Assembly: GCA_012517855.1 (NCBI GenBank)
Contig: JAAYUD010000096.1
Location: 1 to 64,000, forward strand
DNA: 64,000 nucleotides
Direction of reading: 5' to 3'
Origin: Bacteroidales bacterium
GTDB taxonomy: Bacteria; Bacteroidota; Bacteroidia; Bacteroidales; Bacteroidaceae
Shown one piece after another: positions 51,249-60,726 of this stretch (within the stretch, counting starts at the first letter, position 1; every line of letters starts with the position of its first letter). The translations under genes were made by a program, and so were the position numbers. The notes beneath the pieces were generated by a model, which made no database searches, was not told the DNA's origin, and was given only the letters and a program-made list of their open reading frames with translations.

Positions 51249-52133
51249 TTAAACATAATATAAAGTACTAGCTTTCATTCGTAAATACTTATTGATGGAC
51301 AGGTATGCGCATAATAAGGTAATCAGCACGCCGAAAACCAAAACACTAAGCGTCACCACAGCCATCACATTCCACGTGAGTATATCACCGAGTGTCGGTT
51401 CCAAATTAACCAACCAATACACGCCGATCCATAAAATAGCATTGGCAAAGACTCCGGCAATAAGCCCCCCCCAAGCACTTCGCAACAAAAAAGGCTTGCG
51501 AATAAATCCCCAACTGGCACCTACCAGTTTCATGGTATGTATTAAAAAACGCTTGGAATGAATACTCTGTCTAATCGTATTATTAATAAGGGCAAACGAA
51601 ATGAGCGTCAGCAAGAATGCCAATCCCAACAGCACAGCACTGATATTGCGAATATTGCTATTCACCGCATCCAGCAAGCCTTGTTGGTAAAGCACATCTT
51701 TCACATTGCTGTTATGTCTTATTGCATTCGATATTTTGGTAATACTATCCGAATTGGCATAAGCCGAATGAAGTTTCACTTCGACCGAAGCGGTAAACGG
51801 ATTATAGCCTAAAAAGTCGGATGGATTAGTACCCATTGCGGCCGTTTGTTCTTTCAAGGCCTGGTCTTTCGAAATATATTGCAAATTCTTCACATAAGGT
51901 TGCTTACGCAATTCATGCATCAACTGCATAGCTTGTTGCGGCGATGTCTCGTCGCTCAACAAGAAAGAGAAGTTGATATTTTCTCGTACATAAACCGAAA
52001 GATTATTGGCCGTTAGTGAAAAAGCCACTACCAAGCCCAACAATATCAACACCATCGTAGTGCTAATATTCGACGTAACAAATTGCATGTCGGAATGAGA
52101 CGATTTCTTTTTTGTTTTCTTTTGCTTCACCAT
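51249..52133 (-). CDS. ftsX: Cell-division protein FtsX (permease-like)
   Basis: 294 residues with one N-terminal and three C-terminal membrane helices. An extracytoplasmic domain lies between them (VRENINFSFLLSDE, YISKDQALKEQ, DFLGYNPFTASVEVKL). The C-terminal block includes NNTIRQSIHSKRFLIHTMKLVGASWGFIRKPFL, typical of FtsX. With the ATPase FtsE (not in this window) it controls cell-wall hydrolases at the septum. It lies 6 bases before the DUF3098 gene. Confidence 0.94.
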   Translation of the reverse strand: MVKQKKTKKKSSHSDMQFVTSNISTTMVLILLGLVVAFSLTANNLSVYVRENINFSFLLSDETSPQQAMQLMHELRKQPYVKNLQYISKDQALKEQTAAMGTNPSDFLGYNPFTASVEVKLHSAYANSDSITKISNAIRHNSNVKDVLYQQGLLDAVNSNIRNISAVLLGLAFLLTLISFALINNTIRQSIHSKRFLIHTMKLVGASWGFIRKPFLLRSAWGGLIAGVFANAILWIGVYWLVNLEPTLGDILTWNVMAVVTLSVLVFGVLITLLCAYLSINKYLRMKASTLYYV

Positions 52134-52137
52134 CGTT

Positions 52138-53031
52138 TTACTTTCTGAATATATAGATTATAGAACTGCTAAGTTCCTTGTGTCCCACGGTATGGAGATA
52201 GGCACGCAAGCCGTTCCATAATCCCCTAACAAAAGGACACGAATGTTTCAAATTTTTCTCGCTCAACATTGATACATAGAAGGCATCGAAAGGCATCGGA
52301 TAGTATGCCGCCAATTTAAATCCATGGCGCTCACCTTCGGCCCTCATAGTATCGAGAGTAAAATGCCACAAATGACGAGGCACATCATAAGGAGCCCATT
52401 CCTTGCCATATATCCGGGCATCACAAGAGGCACAATTTGGAACAGCAATGACCAGCACACCGTCTTCTTTCAGAAGTCGTTCGAACACACTCCATGCCTC
52501 ATCCAGCTTTTCCAAATGTTCCATCACATGCCACAAAGTTATCACATCGAAAGAACGGGCAGCAAAAGTCTCGAGTGCATCGTCTTCTTTCACCGGCAAA
52601 GAGAAGTGTTTCAAAGCGAAATCACGCGCTGCGGCATTCTTTTCTACGGCCTCGACCTGCCATCCTCTACGTTGCATAGCATGCGGGAAATAACCCGTAC
52701 CTGTACCTATATCAAGCAAACGCCCTGTTTTGCAATGAAGTTCATTCTCGATAAGGCAGGCTTTGCGTCGTAACATCATGCATCGCACCCAATGATAAAT
52801 GGTATTCATTGCACCCTTACGCGTATCGGAATGAGAGATATAGTCGGGCGACTCATAATATCGTCCTATCTCTGACTCTCCAGGTGCATTCTGAGTGAAA
52901 GTAAAGCCACAATCATCACAATGATAAACCTCAAATGTTTCTCTTGTAGCATAATAGTCCGTACATTCCATCACGGAATGAATACGACTTCCCTTGCACA
53001 GCGGACAAAATGTATGATTTAGTTTATTCAT
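52138..53031 (-). CDS. Class I SAM-dependent methyltransferase with N-terminal zinc-ribbon-like motif
   Basis: 297 residues from the ATG at 53031; the track start is a TTG with no signal of coding before it. Residues about 8-45 hold paired cysteines (FCPLCKG ... HCDDCGF) likely to bind zinc. The Rossmann domain follows with GRLLDIGTGTGYFPHAM (SAM loop), VITLWHVMEHLEKLDEA and VLVIAVPNC. This fits the Methyltransf_23-type family, many of which modify sugars or lipid-linked compounds. The substrate is unknown. It starts the ftsX-uppP-truB-queA-folK unit (4-base gap to ftsX). Confidence 0.85.
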   Translation of the reverse strand: MNKLNHTFCPLCKGSRIHSVMECTDYYATRETFEVYHCDDCGFTFTQNAPGESEIGRYYESPDYISHSDTRKGAMNTIYHWVRCMMLRRKACLIENELHCKTGRLLDIGTGTGYFPHAMQRRGWQVEAVEKNAAARDFALKHFSLPVKEDDALETFAARSFDVITLWHVMEHLEKLDEAWSVFERLLKEDGVLVIAVPNCASCDARIYGKEWAPYDVPRHLWHFTLDTMRAEGERHGFKLAAYYPMPFDAFYVSMLSEKNLKHSCPFVRGLWNGLRAYLHTVGHKELSSSIIYIFRK

Positions 53032-53124
53032 TATCTGATACGTATTACGGCATTCCTCCCAAATTTGGTGCAAAGTAACAAATAAATAGTGATGTAAGAT
53101 ATATTCTTTAAGGAGATTTAATAC

Positions 53125-55476
53125 TTACGACTTTTTAGCAGACTTGGCAGTAGCTTTCCGGCGTGGCGAAGCTTTCTTCTTTTCGCCCTGCTCGGCTATG
53201 ATTTTTTGGCATCCGGCTAAGTCGAGTTCCTCGGGAACCGTACCTTTTGGTATCTTATAATTACTTCCTTTATATGAGATATAGGGACCAAATCGACCAT
53301 TGAGAATTGCTAAATCGGGATCTTCGTCAAACGATTTGATATGCCGCTTGGCTTCAGCCTCTCGTTTTGCTAAAATCAACTCTACCGACTCATCGAAAGT
53401 AATGGTCATCGGATCTTTCTCTTTGGGCATAGAAGCATATAAGGAACCGTGACGTACATAAGGACCAAAACGTCCTATATTTACCGAAACAGGTTTATCT
53501 TCGTATTCTCCCAATGTGCGAGGCAACTTGAACATTTCGAGAGCTTCTTCCATCGTAATGGCTTCCATCGAAATACCTTTCGGCATCTGCGCAAAGCGGG
53601 GTTTCTCTTCGTCGTTGGCAGAGCCCACCTGTATCATCGGACCGAAACGGCCTATCTTCACCGACACTACCTTGCCGGTAGCAGGTTCGTTGCCCAATAT
53701 TCTTTCTCCCACCTTATGCTCGGTCTTGATCGCCAGCGTAGCCTCAACAGAAGGATGAAACGTTCCATAGAACTTCTTCAGTATCTCGGTCCATTTTTTC
53801 TGTCCTTCTGCTACTTCATCAAACTCTTTTTCGACATGGGCAGTGAAATGATAGTCCAATATATCTGGAAAATACTGATTCAAGAAATCATTCACCACCA
53901 GTCCTATATCGGTAGGTATGAGTTTCGACTTCTCGGCGCCCACCATTTCGGTGTTCACCTTGCCCGTTATTTCGCCTTTCTCCAGTTTCAACACCGTAGC
54001 CTCGCGTTTCTCACCTTCCTTGTTGTCCTTGTCCACATAGCCTCTTTGCTGTATGGTCGAGATAATCGGAGCATACGTAGAAGGACGGCCTATGCCAAGT
54101 TCCTCCAGTTTGCGCACCAAACTTGCCTCCGTATAGCGAGGTGGATGTTGTGTAAAACGTTCTGTCGCTGTTATATTTTGATGACTGAGTATTTGATTTT
54201 TTTCCAATGGCGGCAACAACCCACTCTCTTCTTCTTGCGTATTATCGTCGTCATACGATTCCCGATAAACACGAATGAAACCGTCAAAGGTTATCACCTC
54301 TCCGGTAACCGTAAACTTATCGCCATGACTGCTCATAATGGTTACCGTCGTTTTCTCTAGTTCGGCATCCGCCATTTGCGAAGCAATGGTACGTTTCCAT
54401 ATCAAATCGTATAAACGCTTTTCCTGAGCCGAGCCCGAGACAGAAGCATCCCCTATATTAGTAGGCCTGATAGCCTCATGAGCTTCCTGAGCACCAAGAG
54501 TTTTGGTCGTAAACTGACGCGAATGGGAATATTGTTCGCCCATCTGTTCGCCTATCACCCGCTTACAGGTAGCCAAAGCCAACGAGGATAAATCCACAGA
54601 GTCGGTACGCATATAGGTTATCAATCCTGATTCATACAAGTTCTGAGCCACCATCATGGTACGATTCACCGTGAAGCCCAATTTACGAGCAGCTTCCTGT
54701 TGCAACGTAGAAGTGGTAAAAGGAGGAGCCGGCGAACGTTTGACAGGCTTAACTACCTTATCGGCAATCGTAAAGGTAGCGCCCTTGCAACTTTCCAGAA
54801 AAGCTTCGGCCTCGGCCTTCGTTTTAGGACGTCGAGCCAGTTCAGCTTTCAGTTCCACCAGTTTGCCGTTTTCGCCAGGCACGATAAACGTAGCAAGTAC
54901 TCTATACGACGATTCACTTTTGAAAGCCTGAATTTCTCTTTCCTTATCCACCACCAGACGAACAGCCACCGATTGTACACGACCGGCCGAAAGTGCAGGT
55001 TTCACCTTGCGCCAGAGAATAGGCGACAATTCAAAGCCCACAATACGATCCAATATGCGTCGAGCCTGTTGGGCATCCACAAGATTTGTATCTATCTTCC
55101 GCGGATGCTGAATGGCATTCAGTATAGCGGTTTTGGTAATTTCATGAAAAACGATACGTTTGGTATTCTCGGGTTTCAGTTTCAGCACTTCATACAAATG
55201 CCACGAAATAGCCTCTCCCTCGCGGTCCTCATCGGATGCTAGCCAAACCGTACTTGCTTTGCCAGCCTCCGTTTTAAGCTTAGAAACCAATTCTTTCTTC
55301 TCTGCAGGAATTTCATATTTCGGAGCAAAATCATTCTTTACATCGATGCTGAATTCTTTTTTCTTCAGATCACGAATATGTCCATAACTCGAGAGCACTT
55401 CGTAATCATCGCCCAAGAATTTACCTATTGTTTTCGCCTTTGCAGGAGACTCTACTATAACCAGATTTTTTTGCAT
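53125..55476 (-). CDS. topA: DNA topoisomerase I
   Basis: 783 residues. TOPRIM domain at the N-terminus (LVIVESPAKAKTIGKFLG, WLASDEDREGEAISWHL), catalytic tyrosine in GLITYMRTDSVDLS, RPTNIGD, and LGIGRPSTYAPIISTIQQRGYV. The C-terminal third has topoisomerase C-terminal repeats (GRFGPMIQVG, GRFGPYVRHGS, GRFGPYISYKG) in place of zinc fingers and ends in a basic KKKASPRRKATAKSAKKS tail. It relaxes negative supercoils. It is monocistronic, with its own -7 box. Confidence 0.98.
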   Translation of the reverse strand: MQKNLVIVESPAKAKTIGKFLGDDYEVLSSYGHIRDLKKKEFSIDVKNDFAPKYEIPAEKKELVSKLKTEAGKASTVWLASDEDREGEAISWHLYEVLKLKPENTKRIVFHEITKTAILNAIQHPRKIDTNLVDAQQARRILDRIVGFELSPILWRKVKPALSAGRVQSVAVRLVVDKEREIQAFKSESSYRVLATFIVPGENGKLVELKAELARRPKTKAEAEAFLESCKGATFTIADKVVKPVKRSPAPPFTTSTLQQEAARKLGFTVNRTMMVAQNLYESGLITYMRTDSVDLSSLALATCKRVIGEQMGEQYSHSRQFTTKTLGAQEAHEAIRPTNIGDASVSGSAQEKRLYDLIWKRTIASQMADAELEKTTVTIMSSHGDKFTVTGEVITFDGFIRVYRESYDDDNTQEEESGLLPPLEKNQILSHQNITATERFTQHPPRYTEASLVRKLEELGIGRPSTYAPIISTIQQRGYVDKDNKEGEKREATVLKLEKGEITGKVNTEMVGAEKSKLIPTDIGLVVNDFLNQYFPDILDYHFTAHVEKEFDEVAEGQKKWTEILKKFYGTFHPSVEATLAIKTEHKVGERILGNEPATGKVVSVKIGRFGPMIQVGSANDEEKPRFAQMPKGISMEAITMEEALEMFKLPRTLGEYEDKPVSVNIGRFGPYVRHGSLYASMPKEKDPMTITFDESVELILAKREAEAKRHIKSFDEDPDLAILNGRFGPYISYKGSNYKIPKGTVPEELDLAGCQKIIAEQGEKKKASPRRKATAKSAKKS

Positions 55477-55783
55477 AACTAATACTTTGATGAAAAGGAG
55501 TTCACCTATTTATAACCGCAAAAGTAGAAAAAAAACAATTCTTATACCTTATAAATAAAGGATAATCTATTTTTTTTTAGAAAAAAAGGACATTAATAGA
55601 ATCTTTTAGACTAAAAACGGCCAATATGCTTCTGCTCCCTTCAAAAAACAGATTGAAAGGCCTCTCGCCCAAATCAGGAAGTAACCTTCCCTAAATTCGC
55701 ACACCAGATTGTATAGGACTATTGTGATCGTAACCTAAGCACGAATAGCCCGGACAAGCATGTTCATACAAACCCGACCTGCA
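55477..55783. other. 307-bp region between topA and the Yip1-like gene
   Basis: It contains the topA leader with a -7 box and poly-A/T tracts next to it. The remainder (55600-55780) has no gene I can support. GGAAGTAACCTTCC (55678-55691) is a small imperfect palindrome and not a convincing terminator for the Yip1-like gene. Confidence 0.6.
55519..55526 (-). promoter_or_regulatory. topA: Putative topA promoter -7 box
   Basis: The minus strand reads TACTTTTG (TAnnTTTG) 43 bases before the topA ATG. Long A/T tracts lie just upstream. No clear -33 TTTG. Confidence 0.5.
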
Positions 55784-56353
55784 TTATTGAATAAAATAAA
55801 CTAACACTTTAGAAATGATTTCCGAAACGAAGAAAGCAACAACAAAAGAAACGATCAACTTATTACCCTTCATATTGAACGACACTTTAAAACCGTTTAC
55901 CATTAGTGTAATTTCCCATGCCACAACCAACAGACTTAACAGCCCGAAGATAATTAAAGAAGGAGATACGATAAACAAAAGTGGTTTTTTCATGATTTCT
56001 TCGGGTGTTATATGCACATAAAAACCTGCAAGAGCAGGCAACAATAAAGGTATTCTTGCAAATACCATTGTACCTAAAACATCGATAAACCGAAATCCTT
56101 TAGAAACGATCAATCCGGTAATACACATCACCAGGACCAACGTAAAAGTAGAAATTAATTGCATCGCCAATGCGCTGCCTAAAGTAAGGTGCTTTGACAT
56201 ATGAATATCCCATACTCCATCAAAACATACATAGCTGTATCTGCCGATTATAGCCGATAGAACAACTATCACCAATCCGATTGCAAAACGTTCCCAACCG
56301 GTAATCCTTGAAAAAGGATTAATCATTAAGCGGAATAGATTTTTACTTTTCAT
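55784..56353 (-). CDS. Yip1-family membrane protein
   Basis: 189 residues with five hydrophobic helices after an amphipathic start (LFRLMINPFSRITGWERFAIGLVIVVLSAIIG). The layout and the loop FRFIDVLGTMVFARIPLLLPALAGFY fit the bacterial Yip1-domain family. No catalytic motif; function in bacteria is unclear. It is a single gene with gene-free DNA on both sides (307 and 716 bp), so no context helps. A generic five-helix membrane protein is the fallback description. Confidence 0.7.
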   Translation of the reverse strand: MKSKNLFRLMINPFSRITGWERFAIGLVIVVLSAIIGRYSYVCFDGVWDIHMSKHLTLGSALAMQLISTFTLVLVMCITGLIVSKGFRFIDVLGTMVFARIPLLLPALAGFYVHITPEEIMKKPLLFIVSPSLIIFGLLSLLVVAWEITLMVNGFKVSFNMKGNKLIVSFVVAFFVSEIISKVLVYFIQ

Positions 56354-57069
56354 ACGATTCTATTTTTATAAGATCACCTAACATGCTTCCACTCGTCGGA
56401 TAATTTAACTTTAATTCCGAACTCATACTCTTTAAACTTTCGCTACTAATTACGAAACGAACAACAAATTATTGTATTTCTTCAGGCAAACGGTGCCAAT
56501 ACAGTCAAATGGAACGAACCGCTACCTTCATTTGGTATTCTTTGCATTAAAAGTTCTTCACTTTGAACCGTGCATGGTAACTCAGGCAATGCATCGCATT
56601 ATTGAAATCTTTCTCTTACAAATATAGTCATTGTTTCTAACAAATTAAATACAAAATAAATAATATTCAATAATTAGTGAGTGTTGATATACATTCAGAG
56701 TCATTGATACATAATCTTTAGGCAAAAACAACAGGTACACTATGAAAACAAAAGACTTTATTGGACACAAAGTCCTAAGATAAATGTAGTTTAAAAATGA
56801 CTTCTATATCTTGCAAAATTGTCGTATGTTAGTTTTTTCGACGACGTCCTTAAGTTTTCAAAAAAACTAACATACGACAACATTTTTAGGGGCATATGTG
56901 GTTTTTGCAAGATAAGAGGGCTTGCATTCAGCCTCTAAAAGCCACTTCTTTGTGACTAAAGGAAGAGTAATAGTGCAAAAACAACAATTCGAAGATTCTA
57001 CAATTATATCAGCACAGCGTTGTCACCGTGACAAATTGTAGTTCAACCATATAAAAGAAAATCAAATCA
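56354..57069. other. 716-bp gene-free region with an inverted-repeat element
   Basis: No gene is supported. It holds a possible -7 box for the Yip1-like gene (minus-strand TATATTTG, 56619-56626), the intact repeat element at 56808-56913, and a palindrome TTGTCAC-c-GTGACAA at 57020-57034. The palindrome is flanked by CTACAATT/AATTGTAG (56998-57005 and 57034-57041). It lies just beyond the NUDIX stop and could act as a terminator stem or protein site; it has no T-run. Confidence 0.65.
56808..56913. repeat. 106-bp element with nested perfect inverted repeats
   Basis: The outer ends are an 11-bp perfect inverted repeat, ATCTTGCAAAA and TTTTGCAAGAT. Inside lies a 20-bp perfect inverted repeat (TTGTCGTATGTTAGTTTTTT at 56819-56838 and its complement at 56861-56880) with a 22-base loop. 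A second, degenerate copy is at 44356-44460. The end symmetry and dispersed copies fit a small non-autonomous mobile element or a repeat of the REP/MITE kind. It encodes nothing. Confidence 0.85.
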
Positions 57070-57603
57070 TTAGACAATGATTCGTTCGTCAATGATTTTC
57101 TGCAATCCACGGCGTATGGAAGCTAATCCGAAATCTTGCGGATTGATATCCTTAAGAGGGATAAAAAAGGCGGCGGCAACATCGTCGTGAGCAGCGATAT
57201 GATCTGTCTGTACTACGGAACAACGATAAAACATATCAAGAGTATGAACTAGAAATCCGGAATAAGGATACAGATTGGGTAGTGAAAACAGAAAAGCTGC
57301 TTTCACTACCTTCAATCCGGTTTCTTCCATTACTTCGCGAGCTACGCCTTCTTCGCCGGTCTCGTTGCAGTCCACAAAACCGCCCGGCAAGTCGAGTGTA
57401 CCTTTTTGGGGTTCTTTGGCACGACGGCACACCAATAGTTCACCCTGCTCGTTGACGATAAGGGCAACCGTTGCCGACGAGGGGTTAAAGTAGTAAACAA
57501 AGCCACAATCAAGGCACTGTTTCGCCTTTGCATTGCGTTCTACAAAACGAGCCGAACCGCACTTTGGGCAATAGCTGAATTGAGATAACGGATGTTCTGT
57601 CAT
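57070..57603 (-). CDS. NUDIX hydrolase with zinc ribbon
   Basis: 177 residues. An N-terminal zinc ribbon (YCPKCGSARF ... QCLDCGF) precedes a NUDIX domain with the complete box GGFVDCNETGEEGVAREVMEETGLKV. The ribbon-NUDIX layout resembles the NudC/ADP-ribose-type pyrophosphatases. The substrate, a nucleoside diphosphate derivative, is not fixed by sequence. It starts 31 bases after the aminopeptidase P gene, so the two form an operon. Confidence 0.93.
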   Translation of the reverse strand: MTEHPLSQFSYCPKCGSARFVERNAKAKQCLDCGFVYYFNPSSATVALIVNEQGELLVCRRAKEPQKGTLDLPGGFVDCNETGEEGVAREVMEETGLKVVKAAFLFSLPNLYPYSGFLVHTLDMFYRCSVVQTDHIAAHDDVAAAFFIPLKDINPQDFGLASIRRGLQKIIDERIIV

Positions 57604-57634
57604 TCTTTATTTTTCTATCATTTATAGCTGTCGG

Positions 57635-59008
57635 CTACCGAACAGCCTCAATAGCTTCGGGTTCTTTTGGAACGACCTTGCCCAAGCGTTTGGAGCCTGT
57701 CTCGGTGATGAGATAATCGGACTCGTTGCGTACGCCACCAAAATCTTTGTATGTCTCAGCCAAGTCGTAATTAACAAAATCGGTGAATTTCTTCTCGGCA
57801 CGCCACTGATCAATGAGTTGAGGAATGAAATAAATTCCCGGCTCAACCGTATGCACAAAGCCCGGTTGGAGAGGAATAGCAAGACGAAGCGATTTGCGTC
57901 CGAACTGCGTGCTCTTGGGCTGGCCATTGTATCCGACCCAAACCTCACCCAAATTCTCCATATCGTGTACGTCAAGTCCCATCATGTGACCTAGCCCATG
58001 AACATAGAACAAAGCAAAAGCGCCACTTTCGAGACAGTCATCAGTATTGCCTTTCATTAATCCGATTTCTTTCATGCGTTCTATCATGACACGAGCACTC
58101 AAATCGTGAACATCGCGATAAGGCACACCAGGTTTAAGAGCCTTCACTGCCTCGTCGTACATGGCATTTTGAATACTAATAATCTGTTTCTGGCGTTCGG
58201 TAAACTTCTTACCGACACAGATGGTAGACGACATGTCACCGGCATAGCCCATTTCAGTTTCGGCACCGGCATCGATCAAAAATAGATCGCCTTCGCGCAC
58301 GAGATGCTCATGAGTATGATTGTGCAACGTTTCGCCGTGAACGGTAGCGATAGTGGCAAAAGAGAATTCATAATTGGCACGACGTGCCACAGCTTCCATT
58401 TCGGCTACTACATCGAACTCGTGCATACCAGGACGCAGCATCTTCATCGCTGCAAGGTGCATATCGGCAGTAACATTACAAGCCTTTTCGATCTCGGCCA
58501 CTTCCTCGGCCGATTTATAATTGCGCTGTTTGACAATAGCCCGAATAAAAGCCACCGAACCTTGTTGATGAACAGGGAGCACACCCAGCCAATCCATGAG
58601 TTTGAGTTTGTGTTCAGGGCGATATGGAGGCAGATAATGAATAACCTGCCCTTTGCAGACAGCCTGATGAAGATAGCCGACAATGCTTGCCGAAGGACGT
58701 GTGTCTCGAACACCTATCATATCGGCCTTTTCGTGTAAGGTAGGCTGATTGCCCATCCAAACAATGTCGTCGATAGTTAGTTCGTCACCAAAAACGATCT
58801 CTTTATCTTCGTCGATGTCGATAACAGCCGACAAGCCCGCGAAAGATAATCCGAAAAAGTATAAAAAGGTTGAATCTTGACGGTAGCGGAAAGTATTGTC
58901 TTCATAGTTCAGACCACACTCGTCATTTCCTAAGAATAGCAAAACGCCCGATTTAAGTTCTTCTTTCAAGAGCTTCCGGCGCTGGATATACGTTTCTTTC
59001 TTGAACAT
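57635..59008 (-). CDS. Aminopeptidase P family metallopeptidase (Xaa-Pro aminopeptidase)
   Basis: 457 residues. It has an N-terminal AMP_N domain (VLLFLGNDECGLNYEDNTFRYRQDSTFLYFFGL). The pita-bread M24 domain carries the metal ligands in FLIDAGAETEMGYAGDMSSTI, the HGLGHMMGLDVHDM block, and VHTVEPGIYFIP. It removes N-terminal residues next to proline, in the cytoplasm (no signal peptide). It is the first gene of a two-gene unit with the NUDIX hydrolase and lies divergent from rpoN. Confidence 0.94.
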   Translation of the reverse strand: MFKKETYIQRRKLLKEELKSGVLLFLGNDECGLNYEDNTFRYRQDSTFLYFFGLSFAGLSAVIDIDEDKEIVFGDELTIDDIVWMGNQPTLHEKADMIGVRDTRPSASIVGYLHQAVCKGQVIHYLPPYRPEHKLKLMDWLGVLPVHQQGSVAFIRAIVKQRNYKSAEEVAEIEKACNVTADMHLAAMKMLRPGMHEFDVVAEMEAVARRANYEFSFATIATVHGETLHNHTHEHLVREGDLFLIDAGAETEMGYAGDMSSTICVGKKFTERQKQIISIQNAMYDEAVKALKPGVPYRDVHDLSARVMIERMKEIGLMKGNTDDCLESGAFALFYVHGLGHMMGLDVHDMENLGEVWVGYNGQPKSTQFGRKSLRLAIPLQPGFVHTVEPGIYFIPQLIDQWRAEKKFTDFVNYDLAETYKDFGGVRNESDYLITETGSKRLGKVVPKEPEAIEAVR

Positions 59009-59203
59009 AATGATAGTATTTTAATATAATCTGCGGTAAAGATAGTGTAAGCGAAGCGCAATACAAAGAATAAATCCCAAAAAATATCCGTTAATTGTCA
59101 AGGCACGTGCTATTTGACGACTAAATAAGTAGAAACATAAAAATAGCAAAAGGAAAGAATAAATATTAATAGAATAATGTGAGCCAGATTGGAAACATTT
59201 CAC

Positions 59204-59211
59204 TAATTTTG
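59204..59211 (+). promoter_or_regulatory. rpoN: Putative rpoN promoter -7 box
   Basis: TAATTTTG is a full match to TAnnTTTG, 27 bases before the ATG at 59239. It lies downstream of the track's GTG start at 59179, which argues against that start. No clear -33 TTTG. Confidence 0.55.
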
Positions 59212-59238
59212 CAGCATCATAATTATCGTTTTGTTATT

Positions 59239-60726
59239 ATGTCAGAGAGTTTCAAACAAGTTCAGTCGCAATCGCAGCAACAAGTACAGACGTTGTCACC
59301 CCAGCAGGTACTGGTCGTAAAGTTGCTCGAGCTTCCCACTGTCGAATTGGAAGACAGGGTACGCTCCGAAGTGCTTGAGAATCCGGCCCTCGAAGAAGGA
59401 AAGGACGATGACATACCCGGTAACGACGAGAACATGGAAGAAGACGAGTTCGGTAGCAACATGACCATAGACGAAGATAGTGGTACCTCCGACTACAACT
59501 CACGGGACGACTACCTCAGTGACGACGATGTACCGGACTACAAGCTACAACAACCGCGCCCCACAAAAGATCAAATAGCCGAAGAGATTCCATTCTCGGA
59601 CGCAACATCTTTTTACGAAACGCTGAAAGAACAACTCAACGAACGCGAACTAAGCGATAAAGAGCGCGAATTAGCAAACTACCTTATAGGTTCGCTCGAT
59701 GACGACGGGCTACTACGCAAAGCACTCAACAATCTTTGTGACGAGTTAGCCATCTATATGGGAATAGAGACGGATACTAAGGAACTGGAAAAAATACTGA
59801 AAGTAATACAAGACTTCGACCCTGCTGGTATTGGGGCAAGAAGCTTGCAAGAGTGCCTGCAAATACAAGTAAAACGCAAGGAAAACAGCGCACTTAAACA
59901 AATAGAGTTGACGATGCTAAGTAAATGCTACGAGGACTTCACTCGCAAACATTGGGACAAGATCAAACAACGCCTTAATTTGGATGAAGAGACGTTCTCG
60001 GCGGCAATAGAAGAAATAAAAAAGCTGAATCCACGTCCTGGAGCTTCGCTAGGAGAAGCCTTGGGGAGAAACTATCAGCAAATAGTACCGGACTTCATCG
60101 TAGAGACCGAAGAGGATGGCAGCATCAATCTGAGCCTAAACGGTCGCAACACGCCGCAACTCCATCTGAACAGAGAATTTCGCGATATGATGGAAGAACA
60201 TACCAAGAACAAGGCGAACCAAAGCAAAGAGGCCAAAGAAACTTACACCTTTCTGAAACAAAAGATAGATGCCGCCCAAGGCTTCATAGAAGCTGTAAAA
60301 CAACGCAAGAATACGCTAGTAACAACCATGCAAGCCATTATAGATCTACAGCGGCCGTTTTTTATAGAGGGTGACGAATCATTGTTGCGCCCCATGATAC
60401 TGAAAGATGTAGCAGAGAGGACGAACCTCGACATATCGACCATATCGAGAGTGAGCAACAGCAAATACGTACAGACCAACTTCGGGATATTCTCGCTAAA
60501 GATGTTCTTCAGCGACAGCTATACGACCGAGGACGGTGAAGAACTATCGACACGTGCCATACGTAATGCTTTAAAAGAATATGTGGACAATGAAGATAAA
60601 AAGAATCCGCTGACCGACGACGAATTGGCAGCCAGATTGAAAGAAAAAGGTTATCCGGTAGCTAGGCGTACCGTAGCAAAATATCGTCAACAACTTAATA
60701 TTCCAGTAGCCAGATTGAGAAAATGA
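59239..60726 (+). CDS. rpoN: RNA polymerase sigma-54 factor
   Basis: 495 residues from the ATG at 59239 (MSESFKQVQSQSQQQ). Region I is glutamine-rich (QVQTLSPQQVLVVKLLELP), region II is acidic (EEGKDDDIPGNDEN), and the core-binding and helix-turn-helix regions follow (LRPMILKDVAERTNLDISTISRVSNSKYVQT). The RpoN box ARRTVAKYRQQLNIP is intact at the C-terminus. It directs transcription from -24/-12 promoters with AAA+ activators; none of these is in the window. Its stop overlaps the PAP2 gene by 4 bases. Confidence 0.97.
   Translation: MSESFKQVQSQSQQQVQTLSPQQVLVVKLLELPTVELEDRVRSEVLENPALEEGKDDDIPGNDENMEEDEFGSNMTIDEDSGTSDYNSRDDYLSDDDVPDYKLQQPRPTKDQIAEEIPFSDATSFYETLKEQLNERELSDKERELANYLIGSLDDDGLLRKALNNLCDELAIYMGIETDTKELEKILKVIQDFDPAGIGARSLQECLQIQVKRKENSALKQIELTMLSKCYEDFTRKHWDKIKQRLNLDEETFSAAIEEIKKLNPRPGASLGEALGRNYQQIVPDFIVETEEDGSINLSLNGRNTPQLHLNREFRDMMEEHTKNKANQSKEAKETYTFLKQKIDAAQGFIEAVKQRKNTLVTTMQAIIDLQRPFFIEGDESLLRPMILKDVAERTNLDISTISRVSNSKYVQTNFGIFSLKMFFSDSYTTEDGEELSTRAIRNALKEYVDNEDKKNPLTDDELAARLKEKGYPVARRTVAKYRQQLNIPVARLRK

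Noticed and set aside
53449-54360. 303-residue plus-strand ORF
   Set aside because: It is entirely antisense to topA, whose motifs run across the region without interruption.
59179-59238. GTG start of rpoN in the ORF track
   Set aside because: The -7 box TAATTTTG lies downstream of that GTG, and MSESFKQ at 59239 is the usual sigma-54 beginning.
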